A program made the translations under genes and the position numbers. The notes under the pieces were generated by a model. That model searched no databases. It saw nothing but the letters and a program-made list of their open reading frames with translations, and had not been told where the DNA came from. A DNA stretch of 64,000 nt, from NCBI RefSeq assembly GCF_020892095.1, contig NZ_AP024845.1, positions 62,001 through 126,000 on the forward strand, in the 5' to 3' direction. This DNA is from Claveliimonas bilis (GTDB lineage: Bacteria; Bacillota; Clostridia; Lachnospirales; Lachnospiraceae). Position 1 is the stretch's first letter; the number at the start of each line of letters is the position of its first letter. Shown here piece after piece: positions 1-8,991 of the stretch.

Positions 1-359
1 AGTGATTCCTTTTCCACATCCACTACTTTGGCACGGAAAATATCGGCCAGGGATATGACTTCTGCTCTCTCGGAAGCATTGGCTCTGATCTTTACCATGA
101 TCAGTTCCCTGTATACAGACTCCCCTTCCTTCAGCACTTTGATTTCAATGACATCTTCCAGCTTGCGTACCTGCTTTTCAATCTGTGACAGGATCAGTTC
201 ATCTCCGCTTGCTACAATCGTGATCCTTGTAAATCTGGGATCTGCAGTTACTCCTGCTGTAATACTGTCAATACTGTAGCCCCTTCGGCTGAACAGCCCT
301 GAAATACGGCTTAACACACCTGGTGTATTATCTACCAGCAACGAAAAAACTCGTTTCAT
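1..359 (-). CDS. ilvN: Acetolactate synthase small (regulatory) subunit, 3' end outside window
   Basis: Regulatory subunit of acetohydroxyacid synthase, the first common step of branched-chain amino acid synthesis; it binds the catalytic subunit and gives valine feedback. The visible 119 residues start MKRVFSLLVDNTPGVLSRIS and continue with RRGYSIDSI, the classic ACT-domain start of the IlvH/IlvN family. The start is fixed by an AGAGGTG ribosome site just upstream. It has its own promoter after the ABC-F gene. The C-terminus lies beyond base 1. The catalytic subunit is not in the window, so it is unclear whether ilvB follows. Confidence 0.93.
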   Translation of the reverse strand, partial: MKRVFSLLVDNTPGVLSRISGLFSRRGYSIDSITAGVTADPRFTRITIVASGDELILSQIEKQVRKLEDVIEIKVLKEGESVYRELIMVKIRANASERAEVISLADIFRAKVVDVEKES

Positions 360-412
360 ACAAGCACCTCTTTTCTTTCTTTTTGCAAAAACAGAGTGCG
401 TTCTGTTTTTTT

Positions 413-441
413 ATAATAACAAGTTCCTACCCCTTTGTCAA
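413..441 (-). promoter_or_regulatory. Promoter of ilvN
   Basis: On the minus strand TTGACA (436-441) and TATTAT (413-418) are separated by exactly 17 bp, about 55 bp upstream of the ilvN start codon. No T-box or long leader fits in the short gap, so control by attenuation at this promoter is unlikely. Confidence 0.75.
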
Positions 442-483
442 TAGCTTTCCGGAAACTTCATAACTGTATTTTCTGAAAACGTA

Positions 484-2274
484 TCACTGCAGAGCGATTT
501 TCTCTGCCAGATCATTCAGATAAACCCAGCGCTCCATTTTTTCTTCCAGTAAATTTTCTGTCTCATCCTTTTCCTTCATAAGCTGACCCAGTTTTACTGA
601 ATTGGTGGCATTTTCATTTATCTCCCCTTCCAGTTTCTGCAGCTTTTCTTCCAGCAGTGCAATATCACTGTCGATTGTCTCGTATTCTTTCTGCTCTTTA
701 TAGCTGAACTTTAATCTGGACGGGCGGTTCTCCTTCCACTGCCGGACTGTTTCCGCCTTTTTCTCTTTTTCACTTTCTGACGATCCAACACTCTTTTTCT
801 TCTGATCAGCATCCCGGGCACTGATATAATCCGTGTAGCCTCCTTCATATTGTCTCAATATTCCGCCTTCTTCAAAGGCAAGTATCCTGTCCGCTACATT
901 ATCAAGAAAATACCGGTCATGGGACACCGTCACAACAATTCCCACAAAAGAGGCTAAATAATCCTCCAAAATCGTCATCGTAGGAATATCCAGATCATTG
1001 GTACATTCATCCAGCACAAGGAAATTCGGATTAGACTGTAGAATCCCGAGAAGAAAAAGTCTCTTTTTCTCCCCACCGGAAAGCTTTTCAATGGGAGCAT
1101 ACTGCATATCCGGAGTAAACAAAAAACGTTCCAGCATCTGCGATGCCGTGATCCGCCCCTCTGTGGTCTGAATATACTCCCCTATATCCTTTACATAGTC
1201 TATCACACGCCGGCTGTCATCCATTTCAGGAAGTTCCTGCGAAAAATAGGCGACCTTTACTGTCTCACCCACTTCTCTTCTGCCTGCATCAGGCCGGATC
1301 AATCCGGCAATGATCTTGAGCAGCGTAGATTTCCCGCACCCGTTGGGTCCCACAATTCCTACCTTTTGATTTTTCAGGAATATATAGCTGAAATCCCGGA
1401 TCAGCTGACGCTGACCATAGGAATGACTGACGTCATACAGTTCTATCGTTTTCTTTCCCATCCTTGTCTCAACAGAATCAATCTGTGCTTTAACCTCCCC
1501 GGCAGGGCTTTTCGCATTCTTTAAAGCCTCCAGTCTGTCAAGTCTCGCCTTCTGCTTGGTCGTGCGGGCCCTGCATCCTCTGCTGGCCCACTCAAGCTCC
1601 ATGCGAAGGACACTTTTTCTCTTCCGCTCTGCAGCCAGTTCCCTCTCCTCTCTTTGCGCCTTACGTTCCAGGAAGCCTGAATAATCGGTATCGTAACTGT
1701 ACAGCTTCCCTCCTTCGATCTCCAGGATCCTTGTTGTAACTTTATCCAGGAAATAACGGTCGTGGGTCACCATCAGGATTGTTCCTCGAAAAGCTTTCAG
1801 GTAATCTTCCAGCCACAGGATCATCTCTTCATCCAGATGGTTGGTAGGCTCGTCCAAAAGAAGCACATCAAATGACTGCGCAAGCACCTTAGCAAGAGCT
1901 GTTCTTTTCTTCTGACCACCGGATAAGCTGGCAATCCCGGCCTCGAAATCAGTAATGCCAAGCTTCGTCAGATAACTTTGTACTTTCCAGTCATAATCCT
2001 GCTCTCCTGAAAAAGCATAGGAACGCACAGTAGCTTCTGCAGGAAATTCCGGCATCTGTGGAAGATATGCCATTTTCATTCCATTCTGTTTAACAATCTG
2101 TCCTTCGTCAGGTTCTGCCAGGCCTGCCGTCATCCTAAGAAGTGTCGTCTTTCCTGTTCCGTTGATCCCCACGATTCCTATTTTATCCCCTTGCTGGATC
2201 CCAAAGGAAGCATCCTGAAAAATCGTTTTTCCGCCATATATTTTACTGATATGTTCAATATTTATAAAATTCAT
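484..2274 (-). CDS. ABC-F family ATPase (Uup/EttA-like ribosome-associated)
   Basis: Soluble tandem-ATPase protein of the ABC-F class, which acts on the ribosome E-site (translation regulation, or antibiotic protection in some members). The 596 residues hold two nucleotide-binding domains: Walker A GINGTGKT (about 36-43), LSGGQ and DEPTNHLD, then a charged linker, a second Walker A GPNGCGKS, LSGGE and a Walker B written DECTNDLD. The last 70 residues are a charged coiled coil as in Uup. No membrane segments are present. A GGAGG site precedes the start. The Cys in the second Walker B, where Pro is usual, is a small oddity. Whether it gives resistance cannot be told from sequence alone. Confidence 0.9.
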   Translation of the reverse strand: MNFINIEHISKIYGGKTIFQDASFGIQQGDKIGIVGINGTGKTTLLRMTAGLAEPDEGQIVKQNGMKMAYLPQMPEFPAEATVRSYAFSGEQDYDWKVQSYLTKLGITDFEAGIASLSGGQKKRTALAKVLAQSFDVLLLDEPTNHLDEEMILWLEDYLKAFRGTILMVTHDRYFLDKVTTRILEIEGGKLYSYDTDYSGFLERKAQREERELAAERKRKSVLRMELEWASRGCRARTTKQKARLDRLEALKNAKSPAGEVKAQIDSVETRMGKKTIELYDVSHSYGQRQLIRDFSYIFLKNQKVGIVGPNGCGKSTLLKIIAGLIRPDAGRREVGETVKVAYFSQELPEMDDSRRVIDYVKDIGEYIQTTEGRITASQMLERFLFTPDMQYAPIEKLSGGEKKRLFLLGILQSNPNFLVLDECTNDLDIPTMTILEDYLASFVGIVVTVSHDRYFLDNVADRILAFEEGGILRQYEGGYTDYISARDADQKKKSVGSSESEKEKKAETVRQWKENRPSRLKFSYKEQKEYETIDSDIALLEEKLQKLEGEINENATNSVKLGQLMKEKDETENLLEEKMERWVYLNDLAEKIALQ

Positions 2275-2309
2275 TGTGTCGTTCCTCCGCCTGTATGTCT
2301 TTCACATTA

Positions 2310-2338
2310 ATCATAAAGAAAAGGACAGAACTTGTAAA
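2310..2338 (-). promoter_or_regulatory. Promoter of the ABC-F gene, inside the upstream terminator
   Basis: TTTACA (2333-2338) and TATGAT (2310-2315) on the minus strand are 17 bp apart. The -35 box lies in the loop of the hairpin that ends the cstA transcript, so terminator and next promoter share the same DNA. Confidence 0.5.
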
Positions 2339-2352
2339 GCCCTGCCCTCTTT
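2316..2352 (-). terminator. Terminator of cstA
   Basis: Minus-strand hairpin AGGGCAG / CTGTCCT (2342-2348 with 2322-2328, one G-U pair) followed by TTTTCTTT. It sits about 35 bp after the cstA stop codon. Confidence 0.6.
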
Positions 2353-2382
2353 CTCATTTCATATCCGTTCATCTATCTGCCA

Positions 2383-3855
2383 TCAGATAAATTTCTTCTG
2401 TGAAGCGCGTTTTTTACCGTACCAGATAATTATGCCGCCGTAGATGATCGCCGCTGCCGCACCGATCGCATATGCGCCGCCCCATGGTACATTAAATCCG
2501 ATTTTTGCATTCACGATATATGTAATTGTGACAAATGCATACCATACCCCCGGAATCATAGGCATCCAGACGAATTTAGCCTTATTGTTTTCAAACATCC
2601 AGACAGAGATTGCCAGGAATGCAAACAGAGACAGCGTCTGATTGGACCATGCAAAGTAACGCCACAAAATATTGAATCCGTCTGCATTGCTCTTTGCAAA
2701 TACAAGAATTACCGCCACAAGAATGAAGATCACCGCGGCCAGGGACAAACGCTTTTTCACATTTGTCTGATCCAGATGGAACGCATCTGCAACTGCCAGT
2801 CTGAGAGAACGAAGCGCCGTATCTCCTGATGTGATCGGAAGCACAATGACTCCAAGAAGCGCAATGATACCGCCGACATTTCCAAGAATATCCTTACAGA
2901 TCACACCGATAGTTGCGGTTGCCAGAGAAGCATCCGCTGCCTGCAGGCCAAGGTTGTAAGCCCCCATAGCTCCTGCAGCCCATACCATTGCAATGAATCC
3001 TTCCAGAACCATCATGTTGTAGAAAGTCATGCGGCCCTGGCGTTCACTCTTCATGGTACGTGAAATAATGGCTGTCTGTGTAGAGTGGAATCCGGACAAA
3101 ATACCACAGGCTACTGTAATAAAGAAAATCGGAATGAAATGATTGGCGCTGAAATAATCTCCGTAAGGAACAAGAACGCCGTTCCAGTTATCCCACAGCT
3201 CCATCAGCGGATACCCCTTTACAAAAAGGCCGACAAATACTCCGATTGCAGAAAACAGGAGAATTGCTCCAAAAATCGGATAGATACGTCCGATGATCTT
3301 GTCGATCGGAAATACTGTCGCGATCAGATAGTAAACGAAAATAACTCCATAGATCACCCATGTAGATACAGAAGTTGCCTTTCCGTCAAAACCAAACACC
3401 TGTGTTGCCGCAATATCTCCAGGCGTATAGATGAAAACCGCTCCTACCAGAAGAAGCAGCAGACTGCAGAAAATCTGATATACCGTATATACGCCCTTAT
3501 TGCTGTATCTGCGGATCATGTCCGGCATCTGTGTACCGCCGTCACGCAGACAGATCATACCGGAAAAATAGTCGTGCATCGCACCGCCGATGATATTCCC
3601 GATAGGAATTGTAATAAAAGCAATAGGTCCGAATAAAATACCCTGGATCGGTCCCAGGATCGGTCCGGTACCTGCAATGTTCAAAAGGTTGATCAGACTG
3701 TTTTTCCACTCTCGCATAGGAACATAGTCAACCCCGTCCTGTTTGGAGTAGGCAGGTGTTTTCCTGTCATCAGGACCGAATACTTTCTCACAGAACTTTC
3801 CATAGAGAGCTGCCCCTACAAAAAGAATTGCAAGACCAATGATAAAAGTTATCAT
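2383..3855 (-). CDS. cstA: CstA-family carbon starvation transporter
   Basis: Polytopic inner-membrane carrier of the CstA/BtsT family, whose characterised members import pyruvate or peptides under nutrient limitation. The chosen start gives 490 residues (MITFIIGLAILFVG), because AGGAGGG lies 7 bp before that ATG; a longer reading frame upstream has no ribosome site. About a dozen hydrophobic segments are visible, with the family stretch NIAGTGPILGPIQG near residue 75 and SGFHSTQTAIISRT in the middle. It is transcribed divergently from the AAA+/VWA pair. Substrate is not resolved by sequence. Confidence 0.92.
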   Translation of the reverse strand: MITFIIGLAILFVGAALYGKFCEKVFGPDDRKTPAYSKQDGVDYVPMREWKNSLINLLNIAGTGPILGPIQGILFGPIAFITIPIGNIIGGAMHDYFSGMICLRDGGTQMPDMIRRYSNKGVYTVYQIFCSLLLLLVGAVFIYTPGDIAATQVFGFDGKATSVSTWVIYGVIFVYYLIATVFPIDKIIGRIYPIFGAILLFSAIGVFVGLFVKGYPLMELWDNWNGVLVPYGDYFSANHFIPIFFITVACGILSGFHSTQTAIISRTMKSERQGRMTFYNMMVLEGFIAMVWAAGAMGAYNLGLQAADASLATATIGVICKDILGNVGGIIALLGVIVLPITSGDTALRSLRLAVADAFHLDQTNVKKRLSLAAVIFILVAVILVFAKSNADGFNILWRYFAWSNQTLSLFAFLAISVWMFENNKAKFVWMPMIPGVWYAFVTITYIVNAKIGFNVPWGGAYAIGAAAAIIYGGIIIWYGKKRASQKKFI

Positions 3856-3904
3856 ATAAATCCCTCCTTTTCTCATTTCCATATGATTTTTCACACAACT
3901 CAAC

Positions 3905-3933
3905 AGTATAACAATGCATTTTCTAAAAGTAAA
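3905..3933 (-). promoter_or_regulatory. Promoter of cstA
   Basis: Minus-strand TTTACT (3928-3933), 17-bp spacer, TATACT (3905-3910); about 50 bp upstream of the cstA start. Confidence 0.6.
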
Positions 3934-3958
3934 GGTGCAAATTTATCCTCATCGTGAT

Positions 3959-3987
3959 GTTAAATTTGTCATGGTTAAATTGATCAT
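3959..3987. repeat. Tandem 14-bp direct repeat in the cstA / AAA+ intergenic region
   Basis: GTTAAATTTGTCAT (3959-3972) and GTTAAATTGATCAT (3974-3987) match at 12 of 14 bases with a period of 15. They lie between the two divergent promoters, about 26 bp upstream of the cstA -35 box, a position that suits an activator. Confidence 0.5.
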
Positions 3988-3988
3988 A

Positions 3989-4017
3989 TTTTCATCACAG
4001 TCCTCAAGTGTTATAAT
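3989..4017 (+). promoter_or_regulatory. Probable promoter of the AAA+/VWA pair
   Basis: TATAAT (4012-4017) with TTTTCA 17 bp upstream (3989-3994). The weak -35 box would suit activation from the adjacent direct repeats. Confidence 0.45.
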
Positions 4018-4090
4018 ACTCCTGTCAGATCCGGACAAAGTCCGATGTACGACTGTCCGGATAAATACCAGCAGGAAAAGGGGAAATACC

Positions 4091-5005
4091 GTGACTGATT
4101 ATTTTACTTATCTCGAAGAAGAACATATATCTCCCGGCGTTCTCAATGGAATCCGGGATTACAGGAAGCAGTTTCTGCCTGATGAAACAGCTGCTGTTCC
4201 GCCCAGATATTTCTATTATGGGAAAGAAGTATGGGAGCAGGCTGCGCACGCTCTTTTGGCCGGCGAAAATCTCCTGCTGGCCGGAGCCAAAGCCACAGGC
4301 AAAAATGTCCTTGCAGAAAATCTGGCTGCTGTATTCGGACGTCCCGTCTGGAACGTTTCCCTTCACATCAATACAGACGCCTCCTCTTTGCTCGGAACAG
4401 ATACCTTCCAGAACGGGGAAGTTGTCTTTCGTCCCGGTCCGGTATGCCAATGCGCTTCTGCCGGAGGATTCTGCATACTGGATGAGATCAACATGGCACG
4501 CAACGAGGCATTGGCCGTCCTTCACTCCCTTCTGGATTTCAGGAAATCCATTCAGATCCCGGGATACGGACCGATAAAGATCCACGAAGCTTCCCGCTTC
4601 ATAGCCACTATGAATTACGGCTACGCCGGAACCAGAGAAGTGAATGAAGCCCTCTCTTCCCGTTTCATGGTACTGCAGATGCCGGAAATTGAATCTGAAA
4701 ATTTAGAGAAACTTCTTGAAAAAGAATTTCCCTCTCTCCGCAAAGAATATCGAAAGCAGTTCACTGCTCTTTTCCTGGATATCCGTTCCAAATGCAGAAG
4801 CGGTGAACTGACAGAAAAAGTACTGGACCTCCGCGGACTCATAGGCGCCCTTCGCATGATAGAAGGCGGACTTGAGGTATATCCTGCCCTTCATATGGGT
4901 ATCACCGGTAAAACCCCGGATCCCTATGAGCAGTCACTGGTCCGGGATATCATCTCCTCCCGGTTTTCTGCCAAAACAGACCCCGGAAAATTATTTGACT
5001 TGTAG
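4091..5005 (+). CDS. MoxR-type AAA+ ATPase
   Basis: AAA+ ATPase of the MoxR/NorQ/GvpN kind, which remodels partner complexes together with a VWA-domain protein. The 304 residues carry a Walker A GAKATGKN (65-72), Walker B CILDEIN (128-134), a sensor-1 Asn in IATMNYGYAG (171-180) and an SSRF arginine-finger motif (189-192). The P-loop ends in Asn where Ser or Thr normally helps bind magnesium, which is unusual. The start is GTG at 4091, preceded by AAAAGGGG; the frame is open further upstream but that stretch covers the promoter. The VWA gene follows after about 100 bp. The client is unknown. Confidence 0.8.
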   Translation: MTDYFTYLEEEHISPGVLNGIRDYRKQFLPDETAAVPPRYFYYGKEVWEQAAHALLAGENLLLAGAKATGKNVLAENLAAVFGRPVWNVSLHINTDASSLLGTDTFQNGEVVFRPGPVCQCASAGGFCILDEINMARNEALAVLHSLLDFRKSIQIPGYGPIKIHEASRFIATMNYGYAGTREVNEALSSRFMVLQMPEIESENLEKLLEKEFPSLRKEYRKQFTALFLDIRSKCRSGELTEKVLDLRGLIGALRMIEGGLEVYPALHMGITGKTPDPYEQSLVRDIISSRFSAKTDPGKLFDL

Positions 5006-5103
5006 ATTCGGGCCGCATTACGGTATTCTTCAGAAGAGACGCCCGGCTGCCGGCCATAACCAGATTGAAAAAACAAATTTACAGCAAGAAGCAGGATAAT
5101 ACA

Positions 5104-6894
5104 ATGCAGCAAAAACATTCCGTTTCAAAAGAGCAGCGGCGTGCCATGAACATCGTCTGGACCGCCGCTGGAGATTACAGCTTTACACCGGCTTTCCTCT
5201 CCTTTTTCCAGGATGGAACGCCCGATTTTTATATGAACTCAATCATCGGATATGTCCGGAAATGGTATGAGCCGGAAATCATAAACCGGCTTTTTGATCT
5301 TGCCGGCCGCTCTTTTTTCCATGAAACACTGGATGGCCTTTTGTGGGTTGCGCTGGAAAACTGCGTTTACGAAAAGGAAGTGAAACAGCGTCCGGTTCTT
5401 GAGGAATTACGCCTGGAGCACGCCCGTCTCTTTTTTGAGCAGGAACAGTTCCGTTCCCGCCAGCAGTGGATGGCTCAAAACAGCCTGGTTTATGCCTTGC
5501 AGGCAGCCAGATGCCGGCTTGTACTTGGCAAAGAAGCTTCCCTTCTCAATCCATGGGAGCGGAATCTTTTTCGTGATCTGCAGTACAGCGGTAATATGAA
5601 CACGCAGGAAATCTACGATCAGTCTCTCCTTATTTTCCGAAAATATTTTTTCTTCCGGGAAAACCTTGCAAAACCTTCCTTCTTTCAAAAACTAAGATCA
5701 TCTTTTCAACGGCGTATGTTAAGACACCTTCCCTCAAAAACAGTCCGCACTGAATATCTTCTCACCGGAGTCAGTCCTTCCCGGACAGGAGGACGTCTCA
5801 CCATCCGGGAAGGCGGTATTGGAAAGAAGCAGTTTTCTTCTCCGGAAGATTTTTCCTATATAGAAGGATGTTTTGGAAGATCCATCTATACAGATGCGGA
5901 AAATGAAGCGATCGAGCAGAGTCTCTGCACACTGGCACACCGGAACTGTCATCTTCATTTTACAGACGGAGAACTCTCCTCTGTCCCGGATACAGATCCC
6001 CTTGTGGAGAAAGTCCGGTCTGATGCCCACAGGCAATATCAGCAAAACCTGGCCCACTACAGAAGCCGTCGGGTCTTTTACCGGAACAGTATTCTTCATC
6101 TGACGGAACAGATCAAAAACGCTCTGCTGGTATATCCTCAGTCTCTGCCCCTTCCTGCCAGAAGCGGCCGTTTCTGTCCCGGCCTGATCTGGCGGGGTCT
6201 GTATCTTAATGATCCAAGAGTATTTACTGACACTTTGAAAGAAAACTCTGTTGATTTTTCTGTGGATCTGATGCTGGATGCGTCTGCCTCCCGCCTGGAA
6301 TATCAGGAACTCATCTCCTGCCAGGGTTATGTCATTGCCAAAAGTCTGCAAAAATGCGGTATCCCTGTACAGGTATACTCTTATCTGAGTATACGCGGCT
6401 TTACTGTAATGAACCGTTTTCTCCAATACAGCGACGGAATATCCGGGGACTGCCGTTCTCTCTTCCGCTACTTTGCTGCCGGCTGGAACAGGGACGGGCT
6501 TGCCCTAAGAGGCGCTGGAGAGCTGATGCACTCCTCTCCTGCCAGGAATAAAATCCTGATCATCCTGACAGATGCAAGTCCCAACGACGATCACCGCATT
6601 CCCCTGGGATCACCCGGCGCTTCCCACGTAAGCAGGGATTATTCAGGGCAGGCAGGGATTGACGACACAGCCAGAGAAGTACGCGCGCTTCGAAAAGCAG
6701 GAATCCACGTATGCGCTATACTTACTGGTGAGGACGGCGACGCGGCTGCTGCAAAGAACATATTCGGGAATGACTTTGTCCGCATCGAGAAAATAGAACA
6801 CTTTTCCCGGGCTGCCGGGCTGCTGATCCAGAAACAGATCCAAAAACTGAATATGGCGCCGGTATATACCGACGCCTCATCCAATCTTTTATAA
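5104..6894 (+). CDS. VWA-domain protein, partner of the MoxR-type ATPase
   Basis: Protein of about 596 residues with an N-terminal region of unknown fold and a C-terminal von Willebrand A domain. The MIDAS metal site is seen as DASAS (about 390) and TDAS (about 488), the arrangement of CobT/CoxE/NorD-type proteins that work with MoxR ATPases. No signal peptide or membrane segment is evident, so it should be cytoplasmic. Start ATG at 5104 is preferred (AGCAGGA upstream); an in-frame TTG at 5065 lacks a good ribosome site. It ends 3 bp from the convergent DUF362 gene, with no terminator between. By analogy it could mature a metalloenzyme or complex; nothing nearby shows which. Confidence 0.75.
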   Translation: MQQKHSVSKEQRRAMNIVWTAAGDYSFTPAFLSFFQDGTPDFYMNSIIGYVRKWYEPEIINRLFDLAGRSFFHETLDGLLWVALENCVYEKEVKQRPVLEELRLEHARLFFEQEQFRSRQQWMAQNSLVYALQAARCRLVLGKEASLLNPWERNLFRDLQYSGNMNTQEIYDQSLLIFRKYFFFRENLAKPSFFQKLRSSFQRRMLRHLPSKTVRTEYLLTGVSPSRTGGRLTIREGGIGKKQFSSPEDFSYIEGCFGRSIYTDAENEAIEQSLCTLAHRNCHLHFTDGELSSVPDTDPLVEKVRSDAHRQYQQNLAHYRSRRVFYRNSILHLTEQIKNALLVYPQSLPLPARSGRFCPGLIWRGLYLNDPRVFTDTLKENSVDFSVDLMLDASASRLEYQELISCQGYVIAKSLQKCGIPVQVYSYLSIRGFTVMNRFLQYSDGISGDCRSLFRYFAAGWNRDGLALRGAGELMHSSPARNKILIILTDASPNDDHRIPLGSPGASHVSRDYSGQAGIDDTAREVRALRKAGIHVCAILTGEDGDAAAAKNIFGNDFVRIEKIEHFSRAAGLLIQKQIQKLNMAPVYTDASSNLL

Positions 6895-6897
6895 AAC

Positions 6898-8022
6898 CTA
6901 TTTTACTTCTATCAGCTCATATTCCCGCGTTCCGATGCCAATCTTCTCCGCATGCGCCAGACAGGTCTGCCATTCACTTTCCGGTGTGGTATTCGTGAAA
7001 TGATCATGGTGATCACAGAAATCGCTGGCATGCATATTGTCATCCAGGAGACTTCCCGGGATCGGCTGCTGTGCATTGCACGCATCTGCGCAGGCCTGAT
7101 CCAGTGCAACCGGATCGTAGCTCGCAAACATACCGACATCCGGAAGGATCGGCAGGTCATTTTCTGCATGGCAGTCACAGTACGGCGACACATCTATCAC
7201 AAGATTGATATGGAAATTCGGACGTCCGTCAATGACTGCCTTGGTATATTCTGCAATCTTCATATCCAGTTCCTTCACAGCAGAACTGTTCTCATTATAA
7301 ATGGCGTCAAAATTGCATGCCCCCAGACAGCGTCCGCATCCTACACATTTTTCATGGTCAATGCTTGCCTTGTTTTCCGGGAAAGAGATCGCTCCGTGGG
7401 CGCAGTTTTTGGAACAGACTTTACATCCCACGCAGTGCTCTCTGTCTACAGTAGGCTTTCCGCTGTTGTGCTGCTCCATTTTACCGGCCCGGCTTCCGCA
7501 TCCCATTCCGATATTTTTCAGCGCCCCTCCGAATCCGGTCGCCTCATGTCCTTTAAAATGATTCAGACTTATAAAAATATCCGCATCCATAACGGCACGG
7601 CCGATCTTTGCTTCCCTGACAAGTTCTCCGCCTTCTACCGGTACATACACTTCATCCGTTCCCTTCAGGCCGTCTGCAATAATGATATGGCAGCCTGTAG
7701 ACAGAATATTAAAACCATTTTCATAGGCGGCGCTCAAATGTTCCAGTGCATCCTTGCGGCGTCCCACATACAGCGTATTACAGTCTGTCAGAAAAGGCCT
7801 CCCTCCCAGCTCTTTTACTACATCCGCAACTGCTTTTGCATAATTAGGACGGAGAAAGGACAGATTGCCGGGCTCTCCAAAATGTATCTTGATCGCAACC
7901 ATCTTTTTCTCAAAATCAATCTCTCCAATTCCTGCTCTTTTCATTAATTTCTGCAATTTGCCCGGCAGGTTTGTACCGGGAAGTGCACGAAGATCCGTAA
8001 AATAAACTTTTGATTTTTCCAT
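6898..8022 (-). CDS. DUF362 protein with two [4Fe-4S] clusters
   Basis: 374-residue protein: an N-terminal DUF362 region (IKIHFGEPGN near 45, NHFKGHEATGFGGALKN near 155-170) and, inserted near residues 190-240, a bacterial ferredoxin with two CxxCxxCxxxC motifs (CVGCKVCSKNC and CVGCGRCLGAC). The family is common in anaerobes as an iron-sulfur redox protein of unresolved role. AAAGGAGAGG precedes the start. It is the last gene of the degV-DMT-DUF362 group. Confidence 0.85.
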   Translation of the reverse strand: MEKSKVYFTDLRALPGTNLPGKLQKLMKRAGIGEIDFEKKMVAIKIHFGEPGNLSFLRPNYAKAVADVVKELGGRPFLTDCNTLYVGRRKDALEHLSAAYENGFNILSTGCHIIIADGLKGTDEVYVPVEGGELVREAKIGRAVMDADIFISLNHFKGHEATGFGGALKNIGMGCGSRAGKMEQHNSGKPTVDREHCVGCKVCSKNCAHGAISFPENKASIDHEKCVGCGRCLGACNFDAIYNENSSAVKELDMKIAEYTKAVIDGRPNFHINLVIDVSPYCDCHAENDLPILPDVGMFASYDPVALDQACADACNAQQPIPGSLLDDNMHASDFCDHHDHFTNTTPESEWQTCLAHAEKIGIGTREYELIEVK

Positions 8023-8056
8023 TCTATTCCTCTCCTTTACCCATCTATTTTCTATC

Positions 8057-8986
8057 TTACCGGCCCGCCTTTTTGAGTCCCGGTGCAGACAATAAAAGAA
8101 CCGCCGTTAAAATACCGATAATACCGATCAGATCCATTCCCGCAAAAGCCACATGCATCATAAGCACAGAAGCAATCGTTGCTGTAACAGGCTCGGCCGA
8201 CGCCAAAAGACTCGCTTTTGCGGCCCCTATCATTCGAACTCCTTCCATGTAAAATGAAAAGGAAAGGACCGTTCCTACTACAATAACCACTGCAAGGGCC
8301 CCAACCGCCTGCAGATCCCATTGACCGGCCACATGCCATGGATGTGTAAATACTGACAGTATAATGCCTCCTGCAAACATTCCCCAGCCGATCACACAGA
8401 ATGTTCCGTATTCTTTCATCAGCCTGATAGGAAGCAGATTATAAACCGCCATCATGACTGCCGACATCAGCCCCCAGATAAGGGCGTCCGTTGATAGGGC
8501 CATAGACTGAATGTTTCCGTGCGTAGCGAGAAAAAATGTTCCCACAAGCGCAAATATAAGGGCTGCAATTTCAAAATTATCCGGTCTTCTCCGGTCTTTT
8601 ACGGCCTCAAAAGCCAGGATCATGACCGGAGCAGTATACTGCAGAACAGTAGCAGTACCGGCATTGGAAAGCTCTACTGCCGTATAATAGGAAAGCTGAC
8701 ATCCCGCCATTCCAAACACAGAAAAAAGCAGCAGAGTCAGGACATCTCTCTTTCTTGTCCATATTTTCCAGAAGGTATCTCTTTGTTTGATCCATACTGT
8801 AGAAAGCAACAGCAGGCCTGCAATGATAAGTCTTACACTGACGAGCCATCTGGCATTTGTCCCCTTGTACTCAAAGAGATACTGTCCGAACACTCCGGCC
8901 AGCCCCCAGAAGATTCCGCCGATCAGGGCAATCGACATCCCCCGGAGATTCTCTCTTCGCTCCATATTTGTAAATCTGTTTTCCAT
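8057..8986 (-). CDS. DMT-superfamily (EamA) transporter
   Basis: 309-residue membrane protein with about ten hydrophobic helices in two EamA repeats, the drug/metabolite transporter fold; GIFWGLAGVFGQYLFEYKG at the start is typical. Substrate (amino acid, metabolite or drug) cannot be told. The ribosome site is weak and the gene starts 5 bp after the degV stop codon, which suggests translational coupling. Confidence 0.85.
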   Translation of the reverse strand: MENRFTNMERRENLRGMSIALIGGIFWGLAGVFGQYLFEYKGTNARWLVSVRLIIAGLLLLSTVWIKQRDTFWKIWTRKRDVLTLLLFSVFGMAGCQLSYYTAVELSNAGTATVLQYTAPVMILAFEAVKDRRRPDNFEIAALIFALVGTFFLATHGNIQSMALSTDALIWGLMSAVMMAVYNLLPIRLMKEYGTFCVIGWGMFAGGIILSVFTHPWHVAGQWDLQAVGALAVVIVVGTVLSFSFYMEGVRMIGAAKASLLASAEPVTATIASVLMMHVAFAGMDLIGIIGILTAVLLLSAPGLKKAGR

Positions 8987-8991
8987 GTATG

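Noticed and set aside
6952-7947. 331-codon plus-strand frame opposite the DUF362 gene
   Set aside because: It is a shadow of the DUF362/ferredoxin gene, whose cysteine motifs and ribosome site are clear; the plus-strand product shows no family motif.
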